This document shows positions 18,321 to 27,426 of a stretch of 64,000 bases of DNA, piece after piece. Under the pieces are notes generated by a model that saw only the letters and a list, made by a program, of their open reading frames with translations, did not search any database and was not told where the DNA came from. Within the stretch, counting starts at the first letter, position 1. Each line of letters starts with the position of its first letter. Both the position numbers and the translations under genes were made by a program. Location of the stretch: the NCBI RefSeq assembly GCF_027213645.1, contig NZ_JAPWGL010000002.1:496001-560000 (forward strand), in the 5' to 3' direction. Origin of the DNA: Pedobacter rhodius. GTDB taxonomy: Bacteria; Bacteroidota; Bacteroidia; Sphingobacteriales; Sphingobacteriaceae.

Positions 18321-20255
18321 ATGATAAATAGATATTTTTTACTGCTGATACCGGCGATCCTGGTTTCATCACAACTCACACAGGCGCAGACAAAATTTGA
18401 TATTTCAAGTCCGGATAAAACAATCACGGCTGAGGTCTCGATTAACAAAGGAAATGTATTTTACACCATACGGAAAGGTTCAGAGCAGCTTTTAAAACTT
18501 TCAAACCTTGGTGTTGTCCGGGGAGATGAAGATTTGTCGAAAGGACTTTCTTTACTTTCCGTTTCTAAAAATGAAGTTGTTAAAGATGCTTACATCCTTA
18601 AAAATGCCAAGCGGTTAAATCATAATTATATCGCTAACAAGCAGGTTTTTCACTTAAAAAATTCTTCAGGAAAGAAGATCGATGTTATTTTTCAGGTATC
18701 GGATGACGGTGTAGCCTTTCGATATTATTTCCCGGAAAAAGATGCCAAGCTGAAGAACATTACCGATGAGAAAAGTTCCTTCCACTTTTTTGAGCAAACC
18801 AAAGCCTGGATGCAGCCGATGTCTGTAGCCAAAACTGGTTGGGAAAGTACCAATCCATCTTATGAAGAATATTATCAGAAAGAAATTAATGTCGGAACAC
18901 CCGCACCAACACAAGCGGGTTGGGTATACCCTGCCCTTTTCAAATATAAAGATACCTGGTTACTGGTTTCAGAAACCGGTCTTGATGAAAATTATTGCGC
19001 TACCCGTTTGGAACAAAAATCAGCTGATGGAAACTATAAGGTTGGTTTTCCGGATAAGAGGGAGGCTTTTACCGGTCAAAACGTAAATCCTGAGTCTGCA
19101 CTGCCCTGGCTTACACCCTGGCGTATTATTGCTGTAGGCAGTCTCAAAAAGATAACAGAATCAACCTTAGGTACAGATTTAGCGTATCCTGCTAAAGCAA
19201 AAATAAATCCCGATTTGTTTAAAATGGGAAAAGCTTCCTGGAGCTGGATTATGCTGAAAGACAGCTCTATAACCTACAACACGCAAAAAAAATACATCGA
19301 TTTTGCAGCGGAGATGAAGTGGGAATATACGCTTATCGATGTAGACTGGGATACAAAAATTGGTTATGATAAAATGCAGGAATTGGCCGGTTATGCAAAA
19401 CAAAAAAATGTTGGCTTAATATTGTGGTATAATTCTGCCGGCGACTGGAATACGGTAAAATACACACCAAAGAATAAACTGACCACACGCGAAAACCGTT
19501 TAAAGGAGTTTGCAACTTTACAAAAAATGGGCATAAAGGGCATAAAGGTCGATTTTTTTGGTGGCGATGGTCAATCAATGATTAAATATTACCTCGAAAT
19601 TTTTGAAGATGCAGCCAGGTTTAACCTGAGTGTAAACTGCCATGGAGCAACATTACCCAGAGGATGGCAGCGTACCTATCCAAACCTGATGACCATGGAA
19701 TCTATCAAAGGCATGGAGTTTATCACTTTCAAACAAGAGAATGCCGATGAAGAACCATTGCATGCCACTACAATCCCGTTTACAAGGAACGTATTCGACC
19801 CTATGGATTTTACCCCGATGCGTTTATATGAAATCCCTAAAATTGATAAAAAAACGACCAGTGCTTTTGAGCTGGCGCTACCTGTTATTTTCCAATCCGG
19901 AATTCAGCATTTGGCCGAAGCACCTGATGGAATGGAAAGAATGCCATCGTATATTAAAAGTTTTCTTCAAGATTTCCCATCGAGCTGGACAGATACAAAA
20001 CTAATAGATGGTTATCCGGGTAAGTTTGTGGTTATGGCAAGAAAGGCTGGCAACAAATGGTACCTGGCCGGCATAAATGGCGAAGGAAATTCTAAAAAAA
20101 TCGCATTAGATTTATCAAAATATGGAGGTAAAAGCGCAAAAATAATAGAAGATGGTACGGAAAAATTCACTTTTAAACAAAGTGATGCACCACTTAATAC
20201 AACTAAAGAAATCACAATGAAACCTTTCGGAGGATTCGTAATCACAATTGAATAA
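18321..20255 (+). CDS. GH97 glycosidase, probably a retaining alpha-galactosidase type
   Basis: This 644-residue exported protein begins with a signal peptide (cleavage near TQAQ). GH97 order: N-terminal beta-sandwich (about 25-270), catalytic barrel (about 280-560) and C-terminal beta-domain. GH97 contains inverting alpha-glucosidases (SusB) and retaining alpha-galactosidases. The segment IKVDFFGGDG places D411 where the retaining subgroup has its nucleophile, and glutamates at 460 and 466 (ESIKGMEF) are acid/base candidates. The retaining assignment rests on remembered family numbering and is moderately sure. It starts 3 bases after the GH51 stop. Confidence 0.85.
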   Translation: MINRYFLLLIPAILVSSQLTQAQTKFDISSPDKTITAEVSINKGNVFYTIRKGSEQLLKLSNLGVVRGDEDLSKGLSLLSVSKNEVVKDAYILKNAKRLNHNYIANKQVFHLKNSSGKKIDVIFQVSDDGVAFRYYFPEKDAKLKNITDEKSSFHFFEQTKAWMQPMSVAKTGWESTNPSYEEYYQKEINVGTPAPTQAGWVYPALFKYKDTWLLVSETGLDENYCATRLEQKSADGNYKVGFPDKREAFTGQNVNPESALPWLTPWRIIAVGSLKKITESTLGTDLAYPAKAKINPDLFKMGKASWSWIMLKDSSITYNTQKKYIDFAAEMKWEYTLIDVDWDTKIGYDKMQELAGYAKQKNVGLILWYNSAGDWNTVKYTPKNKLTTRENRLKEFATLQKMGIKGIKVDFFGGDGQSMIKYYLEIFEDAARFNLSVNCHGATLPRGWQRTYPNLMTMESIKGMEFITFKQENADEEPLHATTIPFTRNVFDPMDFTPMRLYEIPKIDKKTTSAFELALPVIFQSGIQHLAEAPDGMERMPSYIKSFLQDFPSSWTDTKLIDGYPGKFVVMARKAGNKWYLAGINGEGNSKKIALDLSKYGGKSAKIIEDGTEKFTFKQSDAPLNTTKEITMKPFGGFVITIE

Positions 20256-20265
20256 ACCAATCAAA

Positions 20266-21201
20266 ATGAAAAAAATACTCATTATTTGTACCTTGCTAAT
20301 CAGCATTCTGATGAATGTTCAGGCACAATCAAAAAAAGGAATTTATCTTTTTGCCTATTTCAAAGATAATGGTGAAGATGGATTGCACCTTGCTTACAGT
20401 ACTGATGCTTATAACTGGGCAGCACTTAAAAATGACAAATCATTTCTGACGCCTATGGTAAGTAAGGATAAACTCATGCGAGACCCATGTATTTTAAGAG
20501 GAGCAGATGGTCTTTTTCACATGGTATGGACAGTTAGCTGGAAATCTAACGGTATTGGTTATGCAAGCTCCAAAGATTTAATAAATTGGAGTCCGCAGCA
20601 ATTTCTACCCGTTATGGAAAAGGAACCTGGTGTAGGGAATTCATGGGCGCCGGAAATCACTTTTGATAACAAAACGAAAACCTATATGATTTATTGGTCC
20701 AGTACCATTAAAGGAAAATTCCCGGAGACTTTATTAAAAAAAGAAGAGGGTAATAACAACAGGATTTATTATGTAACCACAAAGGATTTTAAAACCTTTT
20801 CCCCAACACAGTTGCTGTACGAGCCCGGATTTAATGTAATAGATGCCTCAATTGTTCACGATAATGGCAGGTTTGTTATGTTTTTAAAAGATGAAACAAA
20901 GGAACCTGCTCAAAAAAACATCAAAATTGCACATAGTGATAACCTGACAGGACCTTACTCCAAAGCAAGCGAACCGATTACAGGAAACTATTGGGCCGAA
21001 GGGCCAACCTCTTTGAGAATCGGTAAAGAATGGATCGTATATTTTGATAAATATACCGAGCATAAGTACGGCGCAATTAAATCTGAAGATTTAAAAACCT
21101 GGACAGACGTTTCAGATAAAATATCGTTGCCAAAAGGGCTCAGACATGGAACCATCATAACGATAACGAAAAAGGAACTCGAAAAATTACAAAAGCAATA
21201 A
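20266..21201 (+). CDS. GH43-like five-bladed beta-propeller glycosidase
   Basis: The frame is open from a TTG at 20248, but the ATG at 20266 gives a clean signal peptide (MKKILIICTLLISILMNVQAQ) and 311 residues, ten bases after the GH97 stop; it is preferred. Repeated propeller strands are seen (HLAYSTDAYNW, GIGYASSKDLINWS, RIYYVTTKDFKTFS, KIAHSDNLTGPY, YGAIKSEDLKTWTD). Likely active-site elements are MRDPCILRG and NSWAPEITFD. The fold and motifs fit GH43 and related propeller families that act on arabinose or xylose. Exact specificity cannot be read. Confidence 0.75.
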   Translation: MKKILIICTLLISILMNVQAQSKKGIYLFAYFKDNGEDGLHLAYSTDAYNWAALKNDKSFLTPMVSKDKLMRDPCILRGADGLFHMVWTVSWKSNGIGYASSKDLINWSPQQFLPVMEKEPGVGNSWAPEITFDNKTKTYMIYWSSTIKGKFPETLLKKEEGNNNRIYYVTTKDFKTFSPTQLLYEPGFNVIDASIVHDNGRFVMFLKDETKEPAQKNIKIAHSDNLTGPYSKASEPITGNYWAEGPTSLRIGKEWIVYFDKYTEHKYGAIKSEDLKTWTDVSDKISLPKGLRHGTIITITKKELEKLQKQ

Positions 21202-21214
21202 GCCCCTGAAGTTG

Positions 21215-21350
21215 GCTTGCGCCCGTTTGTAACGAGTGTAAATAGCATAACGATTCTTTGCTTGCGCTCGTTTATAACGAGTGCAAAATAGCATGACGAT
21301 TTAATCGTTTTAAACGATGTATTTTTCCAAGCTCGTTATAAAAGAGCTTG
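21215..21350. repeat. 45-bp tandem direct repeat with palindromic cores
   Basis: Two adjacent units (21215-21259 and 21260-21304) share GCTTGCGC(C/T)CGTTT(G/A)TAACGAGTG followed by TAGCAT(A/G)ACGATT. The second contains CTCGTTTATAACGAG, a 6-bp inverted repeat. A related inverted piece, AAGCTC/GAGCTT at 21329-21349, follows. This looks like intergenic palindromic repeat DNA rather than a gene. Confidence 0.6.
21304..21318. promoter_or_regulatory. Second LacI-type palindrome upstream of GH3
   Basis: ATCGTTT-T-AAACGAT is a perfect 7-bp inverted repeat around one base, preceded by TTTA. It contains the AANCGNTT core also seen in motif B and lies about 65 bases before motif B copy 2. It could be an auxiliary operator; it could also belong to the neighbouring repeats. 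Confidence 0.35.
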
Positions 21351-21367
21351 AGCATTAGCCTGTCTGT

Positions 21368-21394
21368 TTTTACTAAATCGTTTACGTAAATAAA
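21368..21394. promoter_or_regulatory. LacI/GalR-type operator motif B (copy 2), GH3 promoter
   Basis: The block TTTTACT followed by AAATCGTTTACGTAAATAAA differs from the MIOX copy (254-280) at one position. Similarity continues downstream (CAACTTTAAAA, then TTTTTAACC just before the coding region). A candidate -7 box AAGCTTTG lies at 21409-21416. GH3 and MIOX therefore appear to share a regulator. Confidence 0.6.
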
Positions 21395-21463
21395 TCTGGA
21401 AAAAAACTAAGCTTTGACACCTCAAAACAGCAACTTTAAAACGTAAAACTGATTTTTAACCAA

Positions 21464-24049
21464 ATGAATTTCAAGCTAAAACTTTTTCTAATCATACCTC
21501 TTTTCTGCCTATTACCATTTTTAGGTTTTGGCCAGCAATTAAATAAGTTTCCATTTAATGATGCAAAATTACCAATCGAAACCAGGTTGCAGGATGTTGT
21601 GAAAAGGTTAACAATTGATGAAAAAATCGGTATGTTGTCAGAAACTTCATCAGCAGTAGAGCGGCTTGGAATTGACAAATACTATTACGGGAATGAAGGC
21701 TTACATGGTGTGATGCGTCCCGGTAAATTTACTGTTTTCCCTCAATCTATCGGCCTGGCTGCTACCTGGAACCCGGCTTTGGTAAATAGCGTTGCAACTG
21801 CAATATCCGATGAAGCCCGCGGCAAATGGAATGAACTGGGAAAAGGGAAAAATCAGAATGCGCCGTTCAGTGACTTACTTACCTTATGGTCGCCTACCAT
21901 AAACATGGCCCGCGACCCAAGATGGGGACGTACCGCCGAAACCTATGGAGAAGACCCATACCTTACTTCACGCTTTGCAGTCGCTTACATTAAAGGTCTG
22001 CAAGGTAATGACCCTAACCACATCAAAGTGGTAGCAACACCCAAACACCTCGCGGCCAATAACGAAGAAAATAACCGTCTTGCTGCAAATTCGATTATTT
22101 CTGAAAAAACTTTAAGAGAATATTACCTTCCGGCCTTTAAAAGTAGTGTTATGGAAGGCAATGCGCAAAGCATCATGTCGGCTTATAATAAAGTGAACTG
22201 GATACCATCAACAGCGAGCAGGTGGTTATTAACCGATGTACTTCGAAAAGAATGGAGATTTGATGGCTATGTGGTGAGCGACTGTGGTGCCGCTTGTAAC
22301 ATATTCAGCAAGCACCAGTTTACCGCATCAATGGAAGAAGCTGCCGCCGCTGCACTTAAAGCCGGTATGGATATGGAATGTGCTGCCGGTTGTAATTTAA
22401 TTAAAGAATATTTAAAATTGGCCTGGCAGAAAAAACTGGTTACGGACGCAGAGATAAACCAGGCAGTAAAAAACGTTTTGAGGGTAAGGTTTCGTCTGGG
22501 GCTGTTTGATAAAACAGGTTCCGGACCATATGATAACATCAGTCCTTCCGTAATCGGAAATGCGGCACATCAGAAACTTGCTTTGGATGCTGCCAAAGAA
22601 AGTATTGTACTTTTAAAGAACGATAAAAACATATTGCCGCTACAGCTTCAAAAGCTAAAATCCATCGCAGTAGTTGGCCATAATGCGGATATTAATGTTT
22701 TTGGCGGCTACAGTGGTGTTCCTTTAAATGCACCTGTAACACCGCTGCAAGGCATAAAAAATCTTGTCGGTAACACGGTGACCATAAACTATGCACCTAC
22801 AAAATTAGATCTGTTCAATGTCGAAATGATTCCTTCCGACGAACTGGTATCTGCAAGCGGGCAAAACGGACTTGATGCAGAATATTTTGACAATAAATTT
22901 TTAGAAGGCACGCCAAAAAAAAGAATCGATGCCCAGGTGAATTTCAACACCAAGGAGAACCCGCCTGACCCGTTTATTCCGGCAGGGAAAAAATCCATCC
23001 GCTGGACCGGTTGGTTGGTACCGGCAAAAAGCGGTGAATATACCTTAGCCGTTAGTTCTGATGATGGTTCACGCACCTGGTTTAATGGCAAAATGGTGAT
23101 AGACAGCTGGAAAGACAGGGGCGAAATATTAGACAGCTTCCGGGTAAAACTGGAAGCCGGCAAAAAATATCCTGTAAAAATTGAGTATTATGATACAGGT
23201 AGCGACGCGGTTTGCCGGTTTTGGTGGAAAACTCCTTTTGCTAAAGAGCGAATTTACACCCAACAAATAGCGGCTGCAAAGAAAAGTGATGTTGTGGTAG
23301 CCGTAATCGGAAGCGGATTGTATAATGAACGGGAAGGCCATGATAAGGAAAGTCTTGAACTTCCCGGTGACCAAATGGCGATGCTGAAAGCCGTTTACCA
23401 GGCTAATCCAAACGTTGTGGTCGTAATGGTTACCGGAAGTCAGCATACGATAGGCTGGATAAAGGAAAATATCCCCGGAATAGTAAACATTTATTTCGGC
23501 GGAGAACAAGCTGGAAATGCCATTGCATCCGCCCTGTTCGGCAAATATAATCCTTCAGGGAAATTACCGCTAACCTATTATGAAAGCCTGGAACGCGTAC
23601 CGGCAATGAACCGGTACGAAATAACTGAAGGGCGAACGTATATGTACTACCCGGGGAAGCCACTTTACGAATTTGGATACGGACTTAGCTATACCACTTT
23701 TAAATATTCGGATTTGCAGGTTAAAAGAATCGCGGAAAATGGAAAAAAATACCTCGCGGTTGAACTTGAAATTGAAAATACCGGAAACATGGATGGTGAA
23801 GAGGTTATACAGTTATACACCAGTTATCCGGATGCAAAACAAGAAAGGCCTTTAGAACAATTAAAGGGTTTTAAAAAAGTATTTGTGGCCAAAGGCAAAA
23901 AAGTAAAAGTAGATTTTAAATTGAATGAGGATGATATTTCATTCTGGTCTTTTGAGCAAGGCTGGCAAACAGAAAAAGGCAATGTGATGATAAATATTGG
24001 TTCTTCATCGAAAGATATCCGCTTACATTCGGTCGTTAATTTAAAATAA
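21464..24049 (+). CDS. GH3 beta-glycosidase with PA14 insert
   Basis: This is an 861-residue exported GH3 enzyme. After a signal peptide (to about residue 25) come the (alpha/beta)8 domain with nucleophile D273 (VVSDCGAACN), then the alpha/beta sandwich interrupted by a PA14 domain (about 455-600, with GLDAEYFDNKFLEG, SGEYTLAVSSDDGSR and YPVKIEYYD), and a C-terminal fibronectin-III-like domain (about 750-860). PA14-bearing GH3 enzymes include beta-glucosidases, beta-xylosidases and beta-galactosidases. The sequence alone does not decide which. It has its own promoter with motif B, shared with MIOX, and probably completes breakdown of the same glycan. Confidence 0.92.
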   Translation: MNFKLKLFLIIPLFCLLPFLGFGQQLNKFPFNDAKLPIETRLQDVVKRLTIDEKIGMLSETSSAVERLGIDKYYYGNEGLHGVMRPGKFTVFPQSIGLAATWNPALVNSVATAISDEARGKWNELGKGKNQNAPFSDLLTLWSPTINMARDPRWGRTAETYGEDPYLTSRFAVAYIKGLQGNDPNHIKVVATPKHLAANNEENNRLAANSIISEKTLREYYLPAFKSSVMEGNAQSIMSAYNKVNWIPSTASRWLLTDVLRKEWRFDGYVVSDCGAACNIFSKHQFTASMEEAAAAALKAGMDMECAAGCNLIKEYLKLAWQKKLVTDAEINQAVKNVLRVRFRLGLFDKTGSGPYDNISPSVIGNAAHQKLALDAAKESIVLLKNDKNILPLQLQKLKSIAVVGHNADINVFGGYSGVPLNAPVTPLQGIKNLVGNTVTINYAPTKLDLFNVEMIPSDELVSASGQNGLDAEYFDNKFLEGTPKKRIDAQVNFNTKENPPDPFIPAGKKSIRWTGWLVPAKSGEYTLAVSSDDGSRTWFNGKMVIDSWKDRGEILDSFRVKLEAGKKYPVKIEYYDTGSDAVCRFWWKTPFAKERIYTQQIAAAKKSDVVVAVIGSGLYNEREGHDKESLELPGDQMAMLKAVYQANPNVVVVMVTGSQHTIGWIKENIPGIVNIYFGGEQAGNAIASALFGKYNPSGKLPLTYYESLERVPAMNRYEITEGRTYMYYPGKPLYEFGYGLSYTTFKYSDLQVKRIAENGKKYLAVELEIENTGNMDGEEVIQLYTSYPDAKQERPLEQLKGFKKVFVAKGKKVKVDFKLNEDDISFWSFEQGWQTEKGNVMINIGSSSKDIRLHSVVNLK

Positions 24050-24400
24050 ACAGGCATACATCTAGCCCATGGTCTGTGCGCATAGACCATGGGATTGATA
24101 ACCCCGCTCTTGAATCCTTCCTCTTTAAGGAGGAAGGTGCAAGGCAGGCGGACGGCAGTTTCTGAACCATCCACTTTAAGATTCCTGCCCGTCTGCGGAA
24201 GGCAGGCGCGAGAATGACGACTCATGGACAAAAAATAAGAGGTGTTAAACAAGCTTATTTATGAATTCTAAGTCTTTAATCAATCAACGCTCTTAAATCC
24301 ATTCCATTCAAGTAGAAAAGTGCCGGCAGGTGGACGGCAGTTTTAACCCTGCTACAGATTTCAAACAGATTTCTGTATTTTATTTGAAGAAAAACAATTA
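24050..24400. other. Gene-free gap with hairpins and dispersed repeats
   Basis: No gene is seen. It holds a 10-bp hairpin (CCCATGGTCT/AGACCATGGG, 24066-24093), an 8-bp hairpin (CCTTCCTC/GAGGAAGG, 24116-24137) and a member of the dispersed repeat family (TTTAAGATTCCTGCCCG...AGGCGCGAGAATGACG, about 24167-24218). The promoter of the TonB receptor should lie in the last 100 bases but no strong box was found. Confidence 0.6.
24066..24093 (+). terminator. Hairpin after GH3, possible terminator
   Basis: A perfect 10-bp stem CCCATGGTCT/AGACCATGGG with an 8-base loop lies 17 bases after the GH3 stop. There is no T-tract behind it, so it may stabilise the mRNA end rather than terminate. Confidence 0.4.
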
Positions 24401-26590
24401 ATGAAAACGTTTTTCAAACTACTTCTATTTTTAGCAACCGTTCAAACTGCCTTCGCACAAAATAACTTCAAGGTATTGGTTAAAAATGCTTCAGATAATC
24501 AATCCATGCCAGGGGTAACCATTTACCTTAAATCAAATCCTCAAAAGATTACACAAAGTGATAAAAACGGGTTTGCCATATTAAATAATTTAAAAGATGG
24601 GAATGATACGGTAGTTTTTAAAACAGTTGGCTTTTCTACAAAGCAACTGGCGATATTGCTTCCTGATACAACAATTTATAAAATTTCGTTAACCGCTGAT
24701 GAAAAAGCATTAGAAGAAGTAACCATCATTGCTTCAACCAGAAATAACGAAAGAATTGAAAACGCTGCAACAAAAGTTGAGGTGCTTGGCCTGGAAGAAA
24801 TGAATGAAGAAAGCATGGTGAAACCCGGAAATGTAGCCAGTATACTGGGCGATATCAGTGGTGTTCAGATACAACAATCGTCTGCCGTTTCGGGTAATTC
24901 CAACATTCGGATTCAGGGATTAGATGGAAAATACACTCAAATGCTTCGTGATGGTATGCCACTTTACGAAGGCTTTTCCGGTGGCTTTGGTGTACTGTCT
25001 ATACCGCCGCTTGATTTAAAGCAGCTCGAATTGATTAAAGGCTCTTCATCAACCTTATACGGTGCCGGTGCAATCGGCGGACTCATCAACTTTATTTCTA
25101 AAAAGCCCACGTTTGAACCTGATGCATCTGTTGTACTAAATACGTCTACCTTAAAAGAAAGTAACCTGAATGCTTATTTGGCGAAGCGATGGAAATACAT
25201 AGGTTTCACTTTTTTTGCCGGAAAAACCCTTCAGCAAGAGGTTGATGTAGATAAAGACGGCTTAAGTGATGTGCCCAAATTAAACAGCACATTAATTCAT
25301 CCGGTTTTATTCTTTTATCCAACGGAAAACAGTAGCGTTTCTTTAGGTTGGTCGGGAAATTTCGAAAAACGTACGGGCGGCGATATGCTGGCAATTAATG
25401 GAAAAGGTAACACCTCACATCCTTATTTCGAAACCAATAAACTTAACCGGAATACCTTCACTCTGATTGCAGACCACAGATTTAATCAGGTTTTAACGGG
25501 TACAGTTAAGAGTACATTTACAAATTTTGAGCGAAACATTACAACAAATACCTATATGTTTAATGGTACTCAGCAAAATTACTATGCGGAGGCTTCCCTA
25601 TCCGCTTTCCTTAATAAACATACTTTAATTGGTGGTGTAAACCTGGTTGGTGATAATTTTAAACCTTCTTCTGCTACGCCGGTTAATATTGGCCAGATTA
25701 AAAATCATATCGAAGGCATATTTATACAGGATAGCTGGCGCTTTTTAGAAAGCAGTAAAATAGAAGCCGGCTTACGCTTTGATCATAATGATTATGGCAA
25801 TTTTGTTTTACCAAGGCTCGCCATATTCCATCGTTTAAGCGAAAAATTTGGTATTCGCGGTGGCTTTGGTTCGGGATACAAATCGCCTAATCCGTTAACG
25901 CCTCAAATAAAAGATTACGATATTGATAAAATAAATCCGCTAAACCAGAATGCTACAACAGAACGTTCTTTCGGGGGAAATTTAGAAGCGAATTATAAAT
26001 ACAGCTGGGATGATGAGCATAATATTTTCATAAATCATGCTTTCTTTCTAACCAAAGTGAATAACCCGTTTGTCGGTTTCGAAGAATCGAATGGAACACT
26101 GAGTTTTTTTAATGCCGGCCGGCCGATAGTTACGCAAGGTTTTGATAGTTATATTCAAATGAAATTGAGTAGCTGGGAAATATATTTTGGTTATACATTT
26201 ACCGATGCTAAAAGAAAATATTTAAACGAAAATCAATTTGTTCCGTTAACACCAAAAAACCGGGCTGCCAGTACTTTGGTTTACGAGATCGAAATTGCCT
26301 GGCGTTTTGGAATTGAAGCTTCTTACAACGGTAAACAATTCAGAGATGGCGAAGCGCAAACGCAAGATTATGTTTTTATGGCGGCTATGATTGAGCGCAA
26401 ATTCGGACCGAAATTCAGCCTGGTTTTAAACGCTGAAAACCTCTTCGATAAGCGCCAGAGTAAATATGAAAAAATTTATACAGGGACCATTACAAATCCG
26501 GTATATAAACCCCTTTGGGCACCGCTTGATGGACGGGTAATTAACCTGGCAATACGACTCCTGCCTTTTGCCAGAGCCAAAGCTGAATAA
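24401..26590 (+). CDS. TonB-dependent outer-membrane receptor (siderophore/cofactor type)
   Basis: This 729-residue TonB-dependent receptor is clearly not a SusC: it is shorter and no SusD follows. A signal peptide (to about 20) precedes a carboxypeptidase-D-like N-terminal domain (about 22-100), a plug (about 125-230; IRIQGLDGKYTQMLRDGMPLYEG and IKGSSSTLYGAGAIGGLINFISKKP) and a barrel ending ...ENLFDKRQSKYEKI. The FepA/CirA/BtuB-type layout suggests uptake of a metal chelate or small cofactor. The ligand cannot be told. Its stop lies one base from the stop of the convergent PAP2 gene. Confidence 0.92.
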   Translation: MKTFFKLLLFLATVQTAFAQNNFKVLVKNASDNQSMPGVTIYLKSNPQKITQSDKNGFAILNNLKDGNDTVVFKTVGFSTKQLAILLPDTTIYKISLTADEKALEEVTIIASTRNNERIENAATKVEVLGLEEMNEESMVKPGNVASILGDISGVQIQQSSAVSGNSNIRIQGLDGKYTQMLRDGMPLYEGFSGGFGVLSIPPLDLKQLELIKGSSSTLYGAGAIGGLINFISKKPTFEPDASVVLNTSTLKESNLNAYLAKRWKYIGFTFFAGKTLQQEVDVDKDGLSDVPKLNSTLIHPVLFFYPTENSSVSLGWSGNFEKRTGGDMLAINGKGNTSHPYFETNKLNRNTFTLIADHRFNQVLTGTVKSTFTNFERNITTNTYMFNGTQQNYYAEASLSAFLNKHTLIGGVNLVGDNFKPSSATPVNIGQIKNHIEGIFIQDSWRFLESSKIEAGLRFDHNDYGNFVLPRLAIFHRLSEKFGIRGGFGSGYKSPNPLTPQIKDYDIDKINPLNQNATTERSFGGNLEANYKYSWDDEHNIFINHAFFLTKVNNPFVGFEESNGTLSFFNAGRPIVTQGFDSYIQMKLSSWEIYFGYTFTDAKRKYLNENQFVPLTPKNRAASTLVYEIEIAWRFGIEASYNGKQFRDGEAQTQDYVFMAAMIERKFGPKFSLVLNAENLFDKRQSKYEKIYTGTITNPVYKPLWAPLDGRVINLAIRLLPFARAKAE

Positions 26591-26591
26591 T

Positions 26592-27374
26592 TCAGAACCT
26601 GCCATAAAGCATTAATCCATTGGCACCATCCTGATGAAACGGCATTACGGTAAAGTTTTGCGTTTTCTTTTCAGCGAATAACTGGCGGATATAGGGATAA
26701 ACGAAATATGAAATTTTAGTTGATGCAATACCAAACCCTGCACCGGCTACCACATCGCTAAACCAATGTTTATTGTTATACATTCTTAAGGTACCTGTTG
26801 CTGTCGCAACAAAATAACCTGCATAACCATACCAGGGTGAAACATCTTTATACTCCTGTTTTAAAAATTCAGCTGCAGCAAAAGCAGAAGCCGTGTGTCC
26901 TGAAGGAAAGGAATTATATGCTGAACCATTTGGTCTCAACCGATGTTCTGCCTGCTTAACAAAATGGGTAGATATGCCCATAATCGCTGCAGATGTGGCG
27001 TATAAAAATGTCGCATCCATCAGGCTATGCTTTCCTTTTATACCTGCTAAGTTTAAACCGTAAACTGCCAAGGCGGGTGCAAACTGAACATAATCATCTA
27101 CATGAGCAGCGAATAGCGGATGATCTTCCTGTAATTCATCTTTTGTACTCAAATCCAGTTGTTTTAGCGCTCCATTGTCATGTACTGCCGCAAAACCATA
27201 TCCTATAAGCACAGCAGGGATAATTAATGGCGCAACTTTAAATTTAACAGGCTCAACAGGCTCATATAAATAAAGAGGTTCCTGTTTATTAAAGTGTAAG
27301 GAATCAGCTTGTTGTGAGAAGGCACTCTGAAAAACAAGGCCTAGCATGATGCAGCATATTGACGTTTTATACAT
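26592..27374 (-). CDS. PAP2-family phosphatase
   Basis: This 260-residue phosphatidic-acid-phosphatase-type protein has the three family motifs: KQAEHRLRP (about 142-150), PSGH (about 158-161) and RMYNNKHWFSD (about 198-208). An N-terminal signal peptide and a few hydrophobic stretches place it at the envelope, acting on lipid phosphates such as undecaprenyl pyrophosphate or on soluble phosphate esters. It is convergent with the TonB receptor, one base apart, and lies directly downstream of the two-component system on the same strand, so it may be a target of it. Confidence 0.9.
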   Translation of the reverse strand: MYKTSICCIMLGLVFQSAFSQQADSLHFNKQEPLYLYEPVEPVKFKVAPLIIPAVLIGYGFAAVHDNGALKQLDLSTKDELQEDHPLFAAHVDDYVQFAPALAVYGLNLAGIKGKHSLMDATFLYATSAAIMGISTHFVKQAEHRLRPNGSAYNSFPSGHTASAFAAAEFLKQEYKDVSPWYGYAGYFVATATGTLRMYNNKHWFSDVVAGAGFGIASTKISYFVYPYIRQLFAEKKTQNFTVMPFHQDGANGLMLYGRF

Positions 27375-27426
27375 TGCTTTTTTAAGCTAAAGTAAAAGCC
27401 AATTATGAAGCAAAACTGTAGCTGAA

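Noticed and set aside
20248-20265. TTG start overlapping the GH97 stop for the GH43-like gene
   Set aside because: ATG 20266 starts a normal signal peptide; the TTG adds six residues in front of it.
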